This document shows, piece after piece, positions 15,540-22,900 of a DNA stretch of 32,685 bases. Source of the stretch: JAPSGM01 sp036556985 (GTDB taxonomy: Bacteria > Chloroflexota > Limnocylindria > QHBO01); assembly GCA_036556985.1 (NCBI GenBank), contig DATBIK010000018.1:1-32685 (forward strand), read 5' to 3'. The translations under genes were made by a program, and so were the position numbers. The first letter of the stretch is position 1, and every line of letters starts with the position of its first letter. Below the pieces are notes generated by a model. It saw nothing but the letters and a program-made list of their open reading frames with translations, was not told where the DNA came from and ran no database searches.

Positions 15540-16148
15540 TCAGGCGGCTGGCGGCCCTGCGTCGGACCCTGGCTCGGTTCGGCGTCCGGGGGTGACCGCC
15601 CGCAGCAGGACGAGCACGCCGAAGCCGATGAGCAGCGCCGGCCCGACCCAGGTCGGCAGGTTCCAGCGGTCTCCGCTGAGGCCGATGACGCCCTCGAAGA
15701 AGACGAACCCGACGGCCAGGATGCCCAGCGCGACGACGATCTGCCACATCCCGTCGCGGACCATCTTGCCGTCGGCGAACCGGGTGCCGTGGAGCAGCAT
15801 GCCGAGGCCGCTGCCGCCGGGGGCGACGAGCGGCCAGGCGTAGGCCCAGCTCTCGTAGTGGTCGGCCCACTCCTGGTAGAAGAGGATGAGGCCGACGACC
15901 GCCACGATGCTGCCGGCGACGGTCAGCCCGCTCCCGCCGCGCTGGGCAAGGCCGAACGCGGCGAGCACCGCGCCCGCGCCGACGATGTAGAAGGGCCAGA
16001 GCTCGCCACCCCAGTCGAGGTCGACCTGCTGGCCGATGAAGAAGAGGATCCCAACCGCGATCAGGATGGCGCCCAGCACCGCGGTGCCGGACCCGCCCCG
16101 TCGCTCGCCGGTTGGTTGCGAAGCGGGGGCGGGCTGTGGCTCGGTCAT
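15540..16148 (-). CDS. multi-pass membrane protein of unknown function
   Basis: 202 residues with about six predicted transmembrane helices, for example GTAVLGAILIAVGILFFIG (21-39), LWPFYIVGAGAVLAAFGLA, GLTVAGSIVAVVGLILFYQ and WVGPALLIGFGVLVLLRAV near the C-terminus. The N-terminus is Pro/Gln/Ser-rich and cytoplasmic-looking; the C-terminus ends in a charged tail. The pattern of helix pairs with short W-x-L/P motifs resembles the LiaI/LiaF-like or DUF5668 membrane domain, often linked to envelope stress, but I cannot place it firmly. It starts nine bases after the HesB-like gene stops and ends before a strong terminator, so it may be co-transcribed with that gene. Confidence 0.85.
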   Translation of the reverse strand: MTEPQPAPASQPTGERRGGSGTAVLGAILIAVGILFFIGQQVDLDWGGELWPFYIVGAGAVLAAFGLAQRGGSGLTVAGSIVAVVGLILFYQEWADHYESWAYAWPLVAPGGSGLGMLLHGTRFADGKMVRDGMWQIVVALGILAVGFVFFEGVIGLSGDRWNLPTWVGPALLIGFGVLVLLRAVTPGRRTEPGSDAGPPAA

Positions 16149-16154
16149 GCACCG

Positions 16155-16160
16155 ATGCTA
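16155..16160 (-). promoter_or_regulatory. -10-like TAGCAT before the membrane-protein gene
   Basis: TAGCAT lies six bases before the ATG, but its TAG is also the stop codon of the gene upstream, so the match may be partly fortuitous. Confidence 0.3.
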
Positions 16161-16487
16161 CTGCGGGGTGGAAGCCTCCCCAGTGCCATCGGTCCCGTTT
16201 CCATCTGCCGGACGGAAGATGAGCTGGGACTCGCCGTTCTCGGCGATGACGTCCATCACCGCGCCCGACAGGGGCTCGGCGATCTCCGGCGCGACGAAGA
16301 GCCGCAGGCCGGAGTGGTCGCTCACCTGGTCGCTCGGCATCGGCTCAGGCGTGAAGCCGATCGACAGGGTCGGCTCGCCGCTGGATGCGGTCTCGCTGTA
16401 CACGCGCACGCCGGCGCTCTCGGGCAGCTGCGCATCGCTGCGCAGGTTGCGGAGCAGGTCGGCGGCGCGGTCGGTCATCTGCAGCAT
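16158..16487 (-). CDS. HesB/IscA-like protein lacking cysteines
   Basis: 109 residues. The order and pattern (MTDRAADLLRNL at the start, GVRVYSE, LSIGFTPEP, LRLFVAPEIAEPLSGAVMDV, then QLIFRPAD) follow the A-type Fe-S carrier (IscA/HesB) fold, including the acidic strand-loop region. The three cysteines that bind the cluster in true carriers (one central, a C-G-C pair near the end) are all absent, and the C-terminus is a Gly/Thr-rich tail. It probably does not carry an Fe-S cluster; similar cysteine-free relatives are often mis-annotated as assembly proteins. ATG 16487 was chosen, with GGAG 12 bases upstream. It is followed closely by the membrane-protein gene. Confidence 0.75.
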   Translation of the reverse strand: MLQMTDRAADLLRNLRSDAQLPESAGVRVYSETASSGEPTLSIGFTPEPMPSDQVSDHSGLRLFVAPEIAEPLSGAVMDVIAENGESQLIFRPADGNGTDGTGEASTPQ

Positions 16488-16555
16488 GGAAGATGTGTCT
16501 CCTCGATGGGTTGCTCGTACCCGTCCCAGGGCGTGCAAGATGCCGGCCACCCGGC

Positions 16556-17539
16556 TCAGGCGCGACGTTCGAGCACCTCGCGCAGCGTGCCGACATCCAC
16601 GTTGCGTCCGCTGATGATCGCTCCGACGCGCCGGCCGGCGAGGGCGCCGAGCCCGGCCCGCAGCGCCGCCACCGGCAGGACGCCGCTGCCCTCGGCCACG
16701 AGTCGATGGACGTCGACCAGCCAGGCCATGGCATCGGCGATCTGGTCCTCGTCCACCACCACGACCTCGTCGACGAGCTGCCGGCACATGCGCCAGGTGA
16801 TGCTGTCGCGCTCGTTGTTGCCGGCCACCGCATCGGCCAGGGTGGGACCGATGGGCATGGGCTTGGTGGAGCCCGAGGCGAGGTAGGCGTAGACCGTCGG
16901 CGACGCCGCCGGCTGCACCCCGACCAGGCGCAGGGCGGGGCGCACCGCCTTTGCCCACAGCCCGATGCCGGAGATGAGCCCGCCACCGCCCACCGGCACG
17001 ACCAGCGCGTCGCACTCCGGCCAGTCGTCGAGGATCTCGGCGGCGACGGTGCCCTGCCCGGCGATCACGTCAGGGTCGTTGTACGGGGAGACGTAGACGG
17101 CGCGCCCTTCGTCGTGGCGCCGCCGCGCCTCGGCCTCCGCCTCGTCCGAGCCCCGGCCGTGGATCTCCACCGTGCAGCGGTCCGACTCGTAGGCCCGCAG
17201 CCGCTCGAGCTTGGCGGGCGTGATGCTGGCGCCCACGAGCACGCTGAGCCGCATCCCGTGGCGGGCGGCGGCGGTGGCCACCGCGATGCCGTGGTTGCCG
17301 GTCGAGGCCGTCACCAGCTCGGCGTCGGGCTGCTCGGCGGCGACGAGCGCCACCTTGTTGTGCGCGCCGCGGGTCTTGAAGGCGCCGGTGGGCTGCAGCA
17401 TCTCGAGCTTGAGCCGCACCTCGGCCGCGCCGCTCTCTTCGGTCAGCCGCGGCGATGCCTCGAGCGGGGTGTGCAGGGCGATCCCGCGCAGGCGATGACG
17501 CGCTGCGACGACGTCGGCGAGGAGCGGGTAGCGGGCCAC
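16556..17539 (-). CDS. threonine/serine dehydratase-like PLP enzyme
   Basis: 327 residues, fold-type II PLP enzyme. Lys55 in QPTGAFKTRGAHNK is the PLP lysine, TASTGNHGIAVATAA is the substrate loop, and VVPVGGGGLISGIGLWAK is the phosphate-binding glycine loop. The length and lack of a C-terminal ACT regulatory domain match catabolic threonine dehydratase or serine/threonine ammonia-lyase (L-threonine to 2-oxobutyrate); serine racemase or hydroxyaspartate dehydratase are alternatives. The GTG at 17539 was selected because homology begins directly there and TACACT lies six bases upstream; a longer in-frame extension overlaps the next gene and looks non-homologous. Confidence 0.88.
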   Translation of the reverse strand: MARYPLLADVVAARHRLRGIALHTPLEASPRLTEESGAAEVRLKLEMLQPTGAFKTRGAHNKVALVAAEQPDAELVTASTGNHGIAVATAAARHGMRLSVLVGASITPAKLERLRAYESDRCTVEIHGRGSDEAEAEARRRHDEGRAVYVSPYNDPDVIAGQGTVAAEILDDWPECDALVVPVGGGGLISGIGLWAKAVRPALRLVGVQPAASPTVYAYLASGSTKPMPIGPTLADAVAGNNERDSITWRMCRQLVDEVVVVDEDQIADAMAWLVDVHRLVAEGSGVLPVAALRAGLGALAGRRVGAIISGRNVDVGTLREVLERRA

Positions 17540-17545
17540 GTGCCG

Positions 17546-17551
17546 AGTGTA
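17546..17551 (-). promoter_or_regulatory. -10-like TACACT before the dehydratase
   Basis: TACACT, then six bases (CGGCAC), then the GTG start: a leaderless arrangement. Confidence 0.5.
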
Positions 17552-17573
17552 GCGGCGGGCCGAAGGGATGCCG

Positions 17574-17972
17574 TCAGGCGGCCTCGGGCGCGGGGGCGGG
17601 TGCCGGCCGGTTCCGGCGGCGTGGGCGCGGCTGGTCGCCGTCCGGCTCCACGACGGCGCGCAACTGGCGGCTGATGCGCATGAGCGAGCCGAGGCGGTCC
17701 TCGACGCGCGCCCGCTCCACGGGCGTCGCCCAGTGGCGCAGCGTGAAGTCGATCTCGTGCTTGTGTCGCGTGGCGGTGCCGAGCAGCTCCTCGGCGCGGC
17801 GGCGGAGGTCCGGATCGATGGTGCCCCTGGCAAGACGGCGGTGGAGGTCGAGCACATCGAGGTAGTACGAGGTCGCCAGGCGGTCCAGGTCGCGCTGGGC
17901 ATCGTGTGGCCACGGCTCCGGCGGGCCGCCGAAGCCATAGCGTCGCCACTCGCGCGACTGCACGTGCGTCAT
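17574..17972 (-). CDS. helical protein of unknown function
   Basis: 132 residues, no recognised domain. The core (about 25-105) is rich in charged residues in heptad-like spacing (RDLDRLATSYYLDVLDLHRR, then ERARVEDRLGSLMRISRQL) and should be mostly alpha-helical, perhaps a helical bundle or coiled coil. The C-terminus is a disordered Pro/Arg/Ala tail. The N-terminus contains aromatic residues (EWRRYGFGGPPEPWPHD). No cysteine, signal peptide or membrane segment. The ATG at 17972 is preferred over a GTG nine bases upstream because TACCGT lies seven bases before it. It sits between the S33 peptidase and the dehydratase, all on the minus strand. Confidence 0.7.
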   Translation of the reverse strand: MTHVQSREWRRYGFGGPPEPWPHDAQRDLDRLATSYYLDVLDLHRRLARGTIDPDLRRRAEELLGTATRHKHEIDFTLRHWATPVERARVEDRLGSLMRISRQLRAVVEPDGDQPRPRRRNRPAPAPAPEAA

Positions 17973-17979
17973 GCAGCGC

Positions 17980-17985
17980 ACGGTA
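17980..17985 (-). promoter_or_regulatory. -10-like TACCGT before the helical-protein gene
   Basis: TACCGT, seven bases before the ATG at 17972. The same hexamer and gap precede the peptidase gene at 20100. Confidence 0.45.
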
Positions 17986-18021
17986 TCGGCGGCGGCCGTG
18001 CCCGGCCATCGGCCGACCGGC

Positions 18022-20100
18022 CTATGGGGATCCGTACGAATGGTGGCGCGTGGACGCGCCGGTCGGCTGCTCGACGCCGAGCCCCAGGTATTCCTCGGCG
18101 AGGACCAGCACGCTGCCGTTGCCCCGGCGCACGTAGCGCAGTCGGTCGCCGTCGACGGTCACCCGCAGCGAGACGCGACCCGTGGCGTCGTACGCGACCC
18201 CCCTGCCGGTGACCGCAAGGCCATCGGTGAAGGCGCAGGCGTCGAGGTCGAGCACGGTCCCGGCATCGGTCGGCCGGTAGGTGAGCGTACCGCCGAAGTC
18301 GCAGCCGATGGCCAGCGCCTCCTCGGCGTCGTAGCGGTACCAGTAGTCGTTCGTGTTCAGGATGTGGTCGTCGAGCGCCACGAGGAACGAGCGCGCATCG
18401 GTCACGTCGGCGGCGCTGTCGGGGGCGATCGGGACGTACTCATCCGAGACGACGTTCTCGCAGACCGTGACCCGTCCCGCAGGCAGCGTTCCCTCCACGA
18501 GGTAGCGGGCGATCGGCTGGTCGGGGCATCGCTCTCCCCAGCCGAAGGTCACGTGCGGGCCGCCGACGGTGAGGAACAGGTGCGCGTCCGAGAGGCGGCT
18601 GGCGAGGCGGATCGCGTTGGCGACCGGCGTGATCGGATCGGCGGTGGCGACGAGGATGATCGTCGGGTACGGGGGGTTCACGATCGGCGGCGGGCGGGGA
18701 TCGGCCGCCGGCTGGTTCGGCCAGTAGATGCACGGCATGTCGCTGTACAGCACGGTCCCGAGGCGCAGCCGGTCGACGCCGAGGGTGCGGGCCGTCTGCA
18801 GGAACGCATCCCGTCGGGCGTCCGGAGCGGCGATCCCGGCGTTGTAGACGTAGTCCTGGCACTCGACCGCGTAGTACATCGCGTCCGAGTAGCCCGGGTC
18901 GTAGTCGACCTCGAGGCTGTCCGGGTCCAGGCCGATGCTGAAGTACGCGAGCCGCGCGAGCGGCGCGAGGTTGTCGTCGGCCGCCGCGGCCAGGGCGCGC
19001 AGCAGGAGGAAGCGATCGCCGGGGGAGTAGAGGTAGCCCGCCGTGGCGTTCTCGAGGTCCGCGACGGTGAGCTCCCGCGCCTCGGCGGTCCCGTCCGCGG
19101 TCACGAACTCGAACCCCACCGCCGCGCGCTCGAGTCGCTCGTACAGCGCCTCGTAGGCGTCCACCGGGTCCTGGCCCTCGAAGTCGGCCGCGCAGGCCCT
19201 GCTGGCAGCGCATTCGGTGAGCAGGGTGAGCAGCGTGTCGTCGAACGCGCGAGCCGCCTCCGCGTAGTACGAGGCCGCGTCCAGGGTGAGGTCCACCGGG
19301 CCGTCCAGGTACAGGGTCGCGATGCGGTCCGGGTGCGAGGTGGCATAGGCCTGCACGTACTGCGTCCCGTAGCTCTCGCCGTAGAGGTGGAGCTTCTCCG
19401 CGCCGAGGTAGTCCCGGATGGCCTCCAGGTCCTCCACCGCCTGGCGGGTGGCGTACAGCGGCAGGTCGGCCTCCGGCACGCCGGCCTCGGCCAGGCAGCG
19501 CTCCACGAACGTCGCCGCGGCGGCCCCCACGGCCTCGGCCTGGGCGGGATCCTGGGGACGGGCGTCGTCGGCGTAGTAGGCGACGGCCGCCTCCGGGCAC
19601 TCGAACGGCTGGGACAGGCCGATGCCGCGCTGGTCGAGGTAGACGATGTCGTGATGCCGCGCGATGCTCGGCGGGTAGGCGTCGGTGTAGCCGTCAGCCA
19701 CCGAGATCCCGGAGGTCCCCGGGCCGCCGGTGATGACCACGAACGTGCCAAGCCTGCGGCCCGACGCGCGCGGGATGGCGAAGGTGATCTCCCAGGTGGG
19801 GCCGCCCTCCACGAAGTGGTCGCGCGGGACGCTGAGCGTCACGCAGCGGAACCGGCTCTCCGGGCAGCGCTCCCGGCGCACGAACGACCAGCCTCCCGGC
19901 ACCGGTTCGCTCGGCGTGGGCTGCACCGAGGGCGGGGCCGATGGCGCCGCGCTGGCGGGCATGGACGGCTCGTCACTGCCCGTCGCCCCTGACGGCAAGG
20001 GGCTGGGCACGACCTGCGCGCCGCAGCTGACGACAACCGCCGCCGTGACGAAAGCGGTGACGACGACCGCGGCGTGGCGCCGTCCGCCCGTCGGATGCAT
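18022..20100 (-). CDS. secreted alpha/beta-hydrolase, S33/TAP-type tripeptidyl peptidase-like lipoprotein
   Basis: 692 residues. The N-terminus has a basic stretch, a hydrophobic helix and then VVVSCGAQ, which fits a lipoprotein signal with the Cys as lipid anchor, followed by a Pro/Ser/Ala-rich linker. The catalytic domain has the oxyanion region VVITGGPGTSGISV, the nucleophile elbow LYGESYGTQYV (Ser near 242), an Asp in ATADPITPVANAIRLA and a His in VGGPHVTFGWGE near the C-terminal third, the order seen in proline iminopeptidase and streptomycete tripeptidyl aminopeptidases. About 140 further residues follow the His and look like a beta-rich accessory domain. It probably degrades peptides outside the cell. 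ATG 20100 is supported by TACCGT seven bases upstream. Confidence 0.88.
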   Translation of the reverse strand: MHPTGGRRHAAVVVTAFVTAAVVVSCGAQVVPSPLPSGATGSDEPSMPASAAPSAPPSVQPTPSEPVPGGWSFVRRERCPESRFRCVTLSVPRDHFVEGGPTWEITFAIPRASGRRLGTFVVITGGPGTSGISVADGYTDAYPPSIARHHDIVYLDQRGIGLSQPFECPEAAVAYYADDARPQDPAQAEAVGAAAATFVERCLAEAGVPEADLPLYATRQAVEDLEAIRDYLGAEKLHLYGESYGTQYVQAYATSHPDRIATLYLDGPVDLTLDAASYYAEAARAFDDTLLTLLTECAASRACAADFEGQDPVDAYEALYERLERAAVGFEFVTADGTAEARELTVADLENATAGYLYSPGDRFLLLRALAAAADDNLAPLARLAYFSIGLDPDSLEVDYDPGYSDAMYYAVECQDYVYNAGIAAPDARRDAFLQTARTLGVDRLRLGTVLYSDMPCIYWPNQPAADPRPPPIVNPPYPTIILVATADPITPVANAIRLASRLSDAHLFLTVGGPHVTFGWGERCPDQPIARYLVEGTLPAGRVTVCENVVSDEYVPIAPDSAADVTDARSFLVALDDHILNTNDYWYRYDAEEALAIGCDFGGTLTYRPTDAGTVLDLDACAFTDGLAVTGRGVAYDATGRVSLRVTVDGDRLRYVRRGNGSVLVLAEEYLGLGVEQPTGASTRHHSYGSP

Positions 20101-20107
20101 GGAGGGA

Positions 20108-20113
20108 ACGGTA
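20108..20113 (-). promoter_or_regulatory. -10-like TACCGT before the peptidase
   Basis: TACCGT, seven bases before the peptidase ATG at 20100; part of the window-wide short-leader pattern. Confidence 0.45.
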
Positions 20114-20153
20114 CCCGCCGACGCAAGCGGTGGGGCGGCTGGCGGCCGTCGGC

Positions 20154-20159
20154 TACAAT
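20154..20159 (+). promoter_or_regulatory. -10 TACAAT of tRNA-Gln
   Basis: TACAAT, a near-consensus -10, ends 11 bases before the tRNA 5' end. No good -35 is visible 17 bp upstream. Confidence 0.65.
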
Positions 20160-20170
20160 CGTCGGCGCAC

Positions 20171-20245
20171 TGGGGTGTGGCCAAGCGGTAAGGCGCCTGA
20201 CTCTGGATCAGGAGATCGAAGGTTCGAATCCTTCCGCCCCAGCCA
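20171..20245 (+). tRNA. tRNA-Gln (anticodon CTG)
   Basis: A full cloverleaf can be drawn: acceptor stem TGGGGTG with CGCCCCA (one G-T pair), a D-arm GGCCAAGCGGTAAGGC, anticodon stem CCTGA/TCAGG around the loop CTCTGGA (anticodon CTG, reading CAG), and a T-arm containing GGTTCGAATCC. The discriminator is G and CCA is encoded. It has its own -10 element, so it is an independent transcription unit. No integrase or att-like duplication is seen nearby. Confidence 0.97.
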
Positions 20246-20344
20246 TTTCACGCCCACCCGCACGCCCAACGCCCCGGTCGGGCACGCTTCATGCAGGCCT
20301 CCGCGCGAAACGGCCGCTGTCGGCGTGACGATGGCGGCATCGAG

Positions 20345-20350
20345 TATCCG
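20345..20350 (+). promoter_or_regulatory. -10-like TATCCG before the second receiver
   Basis: TATCCG followed by seven bases and ATG at 20358. The last base departs from TANNNT, so this is a weaker member of the set. Confidence 0.35.
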
Positions 20351-20357
20351 CGGACCG

Positions 20358-20765
20358 ATGCAGACTGCCCAGAACCACAGCCCCAGCGCCGAATCGCACC
20401 ATCGCCCTCGCGTCCTCGTCGTCGACGATGACGACGCCTTGCGCGAGATCTATGTCGATGCCCTCGGCGGGAGCGGTTACGACGTGCGCGGCGCGCAGGA
20501 CGGCAGGGCTGCCCTCGAGCTCTTCGAGACCGGATGGATCCCCTGTGTCGCCTTCCTCGATCTCCGCATGCCGGGCATGGACGGGTGGGAGCTCGCGCGC
20601 CGCATCCGCGCGGACGAGCGCTGGCAGCACGTGCGGATCGTCGTCGTGGCCGCCCACTTCCGGATCGACCGCGAGGCGGCCGAGATCGGCGCATCGGCCT
20701 GGTTGCAGAAGCCGTTCGACCTCGGCCGGCTCGAGCAGCATGCGCGCACCCTGTGCGACTGCTGA
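20358..20765 (+). CDS. stand-alone response-regulator receiver
   Basis: 135 residues with one canonical receiver domain: acidic cluster VLVVDDDDALREIY, phospho-acceptor Asp68 in AFLDLRMPGMDGWELA and the conserved Lys in WLQKPFDLGRLE. There is no output domain, so it should act by protein contact or phosphotransfer. It starts at the ATG at 20358; an in-frame ATG at 20331 would add nine residues. It ends 24 bases before a PAS-GAF histidine kinase, the likely partner. The product ends in Cys-Asp-Cys, exactly as does the stand-alone receiver at 5761, although the bodies of the two proteins differ considerably. Confidence 0.88.
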   Translation: MQTAQNHSPSAESHHRPRVLVVDDDDALREIYVDALGGSGYDVRGAQDGRAALELFETGWIPCVAFLDLRMPGMDGWELARRIRADERWQHVRIVVVAAHFRIDREAAEIGASAWLQKPFDLGRLEQHARTLCDC

Positions 20766-20789
20766 CCTCGCCGGACCGATGATCGGGAT

Positions 20790-22430
20790 ATGAACCCGCT
20801 CGACGGGCGGCTGGCGGCGGTCTTCGACAGCGTGGCCGACGGAGTGACCGTGCTCGACCGCAGCGGCCGCATCCAGTTCGCGAACGACACCGCCGCGCAG
20901 CTCCTTGGCCGCAGCCGCGGGAGCGAGGTGGTCGGCATGAGCGGCGCGGACCTCTTCGCCGAGTACGAGCTGCTCGAGAGCGATGGCGGGTCGCTGGACA
21001 TGAACCTGCTGCCGACGCGGCGCGCCTTCGCCGGGGAGGATGCGCCGGAGATGGTCGTGCGGTTCCGCAGCCGCAACGGCGGGGGTGACCGCTGGTCGCT
21101 CATCCGCGCCCGCCTCCTGGCGGGGGGGCGAACCGAGGAAGACCTGGTGGTGACCGCCTTCCAGGACATCACCTCGCTGAAGCGCAGCGAGGAGCGGCTG
21201 CGGGTGCTCGCCGAGGCGAGCGCCATTCTCGGCGAGTCGATCGACTACCAGGCGACCCTGCAGCGCGTGGCCGACCTCGTCGTGCCGCGGCTTGCGGACT
21301 GGTGCGTGGTCGACGTCCTGGAGTGGACGCGCGGGGTGACCCGCGCTGCGATCGCCCATGCCGACCCGGAACGCGTGACGCTGGCCCGCGAGGCGTGGGT
21401 GCGCTGGCCGGCCGATGCCGCCCGGCCCGGGGCCGTGCACGAGATGCTCTCCCGGCAAGCCCCGATGCTCGTGGCCGAGGTGACGGAGGAGATCCTGCGC
21501 AGCGCCGCACAGGACGACGAGCATCTCGACGTCCTGCGACGGCTCGGCATGGGGGCGGTGCTCGTCGTGCCGCTGGAGGCGCGCGGCGACGTCCTCGGCG
21601 CGCTCACCCTCGTCCAGGCCGAGTCCGGCCGCCGCTTCGAGGAGGCGGACGTCGAACTCGTGGCGGAGCTCGGGCGGCGTGCCGGTGCGGCGATCGACGT
21701 CGCGCGGCTGGTCTGGGAGACGCAGGAGAACGCCCGCCTGCGCGACGAGTTCATCGCCGTCGCCTCGCACGACATGCGCACGCCGCTGGCGGCCGTACGT
21801 GGCTACGCGCAGCTCGCGCAGCGCCACCTCGACCGCGGCGACACTCCCGACCCCGGGGCGCTCGCCCGCTGGCTGCGGGACATCGACGGATCGGTGGACC
21901 GGCTGACGGACCTCGTCTCGGAGCTCCTCGACGCCACGCTGGTGCGGGCCGAGGGAGCGGTGCCGCTCCAGCTGACGCACCTGCACCTCGGTGACGTCGT
22001 GCGCGAGGTGGTGTCGCAGCACGAGCCGCTCGCCGAGGGGCATCGGTTCGTCATCGAGGTGGAGGATCCGGAGCCGCAAGGCACCTGGGACGCGCCACGG
22101 CTCGGCCGGGTCCTCGACAACATCGTCGGCAACGCGGTGAAGTTCAGCCCGGACGGCGGCGAGGTGCGGATCCGGGTTGGACGTGACGGCGACATGGCTT
22201 ACGTGGCGGTGACGGACCACGGCATCGGCATCGGTCCGGGTGACCGCGAGCTCATCTTCAACCCGATGTACCGGGGCCGCAACGCGGGGGGCGTGGCCGG
22301 CACCGGCCTCGGGCTGGCCGGGTCGCGGCGCCTGGTGGAGCTCATGGGGGGCGCGATCACTGTCGAGAGCCGGCTCGGGGACGGCTCGACCTTCACCGTG
22401 CGGCTCCCGATAGAGCCACCGGCGGCCTGA
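20790..22430 (+). CDS. PAS-GAF sensor histidine kinase
   Basis: 546 residues. An N-terminal PAS domain (about 5-130; VFDSVADGVTVLDRSGRIQF) is followed by a GAF domain (about 145-305), a HisKA dimerisation domain with His327 in VASHDMRTPLAAVRGYAQ, and a HATPase with N-box NIVGNAVKFSPDGG, DHGIGIGPGD and GTGLGLAGSRRLVELMGG. The usual SHELRTPL reads SHDMRTPL, still with the phospho-acceptor His. No membrane helices, so it is cytoplasmic. It lies just after a stand-alone receiver and just before the operator array of the 2-oxoacid:ferredoxin oxidoreductase operon. GATGAT lies six bases before the ATG, inside the dyad CCGAT-G-ATCGG. Confidence 0.93.
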   Translation: MNPLDGRLAAVFDSVADGVTVLDRSGRIQFANDTAAQLLGRSRGSEVVGMSGADLFAEYELLESDGGSLDMNLLPTRRAFAGEDAPEMVVRFRSRNGGGDRWSLIRARLLAGGRTEEDLVVTAFQDITSLKRSEERLRVLAEASAILGESIDYQATLQRVADLVVPRLADWCVVDVLEWTRGVTRAAIAHADPERVTLAREAWVRWPADAARPGAVHEMLSRQAPMLVAEVTEEILRSAAQDDEHLDVLRRLGMGAVLVVPLEARGDVLGALTLVQAESGRRFEEADVELVAELGRRAGAAIDVARLVWETQENARLRDEFIAVASHDMRTPLAAVRGYAQLAQRHLDRGDTPDPGALARWLRDIDGSVDRLTDLVSELLDATLVRAEGAVPLQLTHLHLGDVVREVVSQHEPLAEGHRFVIEVEDPEPQGTWDAPRLGRVLDNIVGNAVKFSPDGGEVRIRVGRDGDMAYVAVTDHGIGIGPGDRELIFNPMYRGRNAGGVAGTGLGLAGSRRLVELMGGAITVESRLGDGSTFTVRLPIEPPAA

Positions 22431-22433
22431 CAC

Positions 22434-22449
22434 CGGCCCTCAAGGGCCG
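22434..22449 (+). terminator. short hairpin after the histidine kinase
   Basis: CGGCCCT-CA-AGGGCCG is a perfect 7-bp dyad starting four bases after the stop codon. No T-run follows, so termination would be weak. Confidence 0.35.
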
Positions 22450-22454
22450 CCCGC

Positions 22455-22466
22455 CCGATCTATCGG
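22455..22466. promoter_or_regulatory. operator array A, site 1 (CCGATCTATCGG)
   Basis: 5-bp arms CCGAT/ATCGG around CT, followed by CAC. First of four sites upstream of the oxidoreductase operon; centre-to-centre distance to site 2 is 51 bp. Confidence 0.8.
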
Positions 22467-22503
22467 CACGGAATCGGCCTGAGCGCCGTTCGAGGCGCGT
22501 TTC

Positions 22504-22519
22504 TGCCGATCTATCGGCA
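22504..22519. promoter_or_regulatory. operator array A, site 2 (TGCCGAT-CT-ATCGGCA)
   Basis: Perfect 7-bp arms. CCGATCTATCGGCACACCG here is identical over 19 bases to site 2 of array B near 30782. Distance to site 3 is 64 bp. Confidence 0.85.
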
Positions 22520-22569
22520 CACCGCACGCCCGGACCGCGCCCCGGGGTGCACCCCTGGCTCAGCCTGTA

Positions 22570-22581
22570 CCGATAGATGAG
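22570..22581. promoter_or_regulatory. operator array A, site 3 (CCGATAGATGAG, one arm degenerate)
   Basis: Left arm CCGAT and centre AG are intact; the right arm reads ATGAG instead of ATCGG. Its position matches the intact site 3 of array B. Distance to site 4 is 50 bp. Confidence 0.65.
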
Positions 22582-22619
22582 ACAGGCGACGCCGAAACCC
22601 GCCATCCGGTGCATTCCGT

Positions 22620-22631
22620 CCGATAGATCGG
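22620..22631. promoter_or_regulatory. operator array A, site 4 (CCGATAGATCGG)
   Basis: Perfect 5-bp arms around AG, flanked by TA on the right as in sites 3 and 4 of array B. Confidence 0.8.
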
Positions 22632-22900
22632 TAGGCGACCTCCCCCGTCGTCGTGCCGACGACGACAGGCCCGATGTCCCGCGTCAACGGTCCGGCCGGC
22701 CCTCGCGCTGCCGCTGAGCGCGGGCGATGCTGTCGTCCGACCGAGTGGGCCGGCGCGCGACGACAGCCACAGCAGGGAGATCGGTACGCCGCCAGGCCCG
22801 CTCGGTCGCCCCACGCCCGAGCAGAAGGTGACGTTCGGCCCCGCCTCGCGGGTCCGAACGTCTCTCCGTCGCGATGCCGGCGGGGGCGCAGGCTGTACCC
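22632..22900 (+). other. long leader of the oxidoreductase operon with hairpins
   Basis: About 270 bases with no convincing gene. It contains a perfect hairpin GTCGTCGT-gccg-ACGACGAC (22647-22666), a 9-bp stem GCTGTCGTC/GACGACAGC enclosing 21 bases (22729-22767), and GAGCAGAAGGTGACG (22819-22833), which recurs before phosphoketolase. A structured 5' leader is possible. I could not identify a convincing -35/-10 pair. Confidence 0.4.

Noticed and set aside
20171..20245. tRNA-Gln as an integration site for a mobile element
   Set aside because: No integrase, no duplicated tRNA 3' end and no change in base composition on either side within the window.
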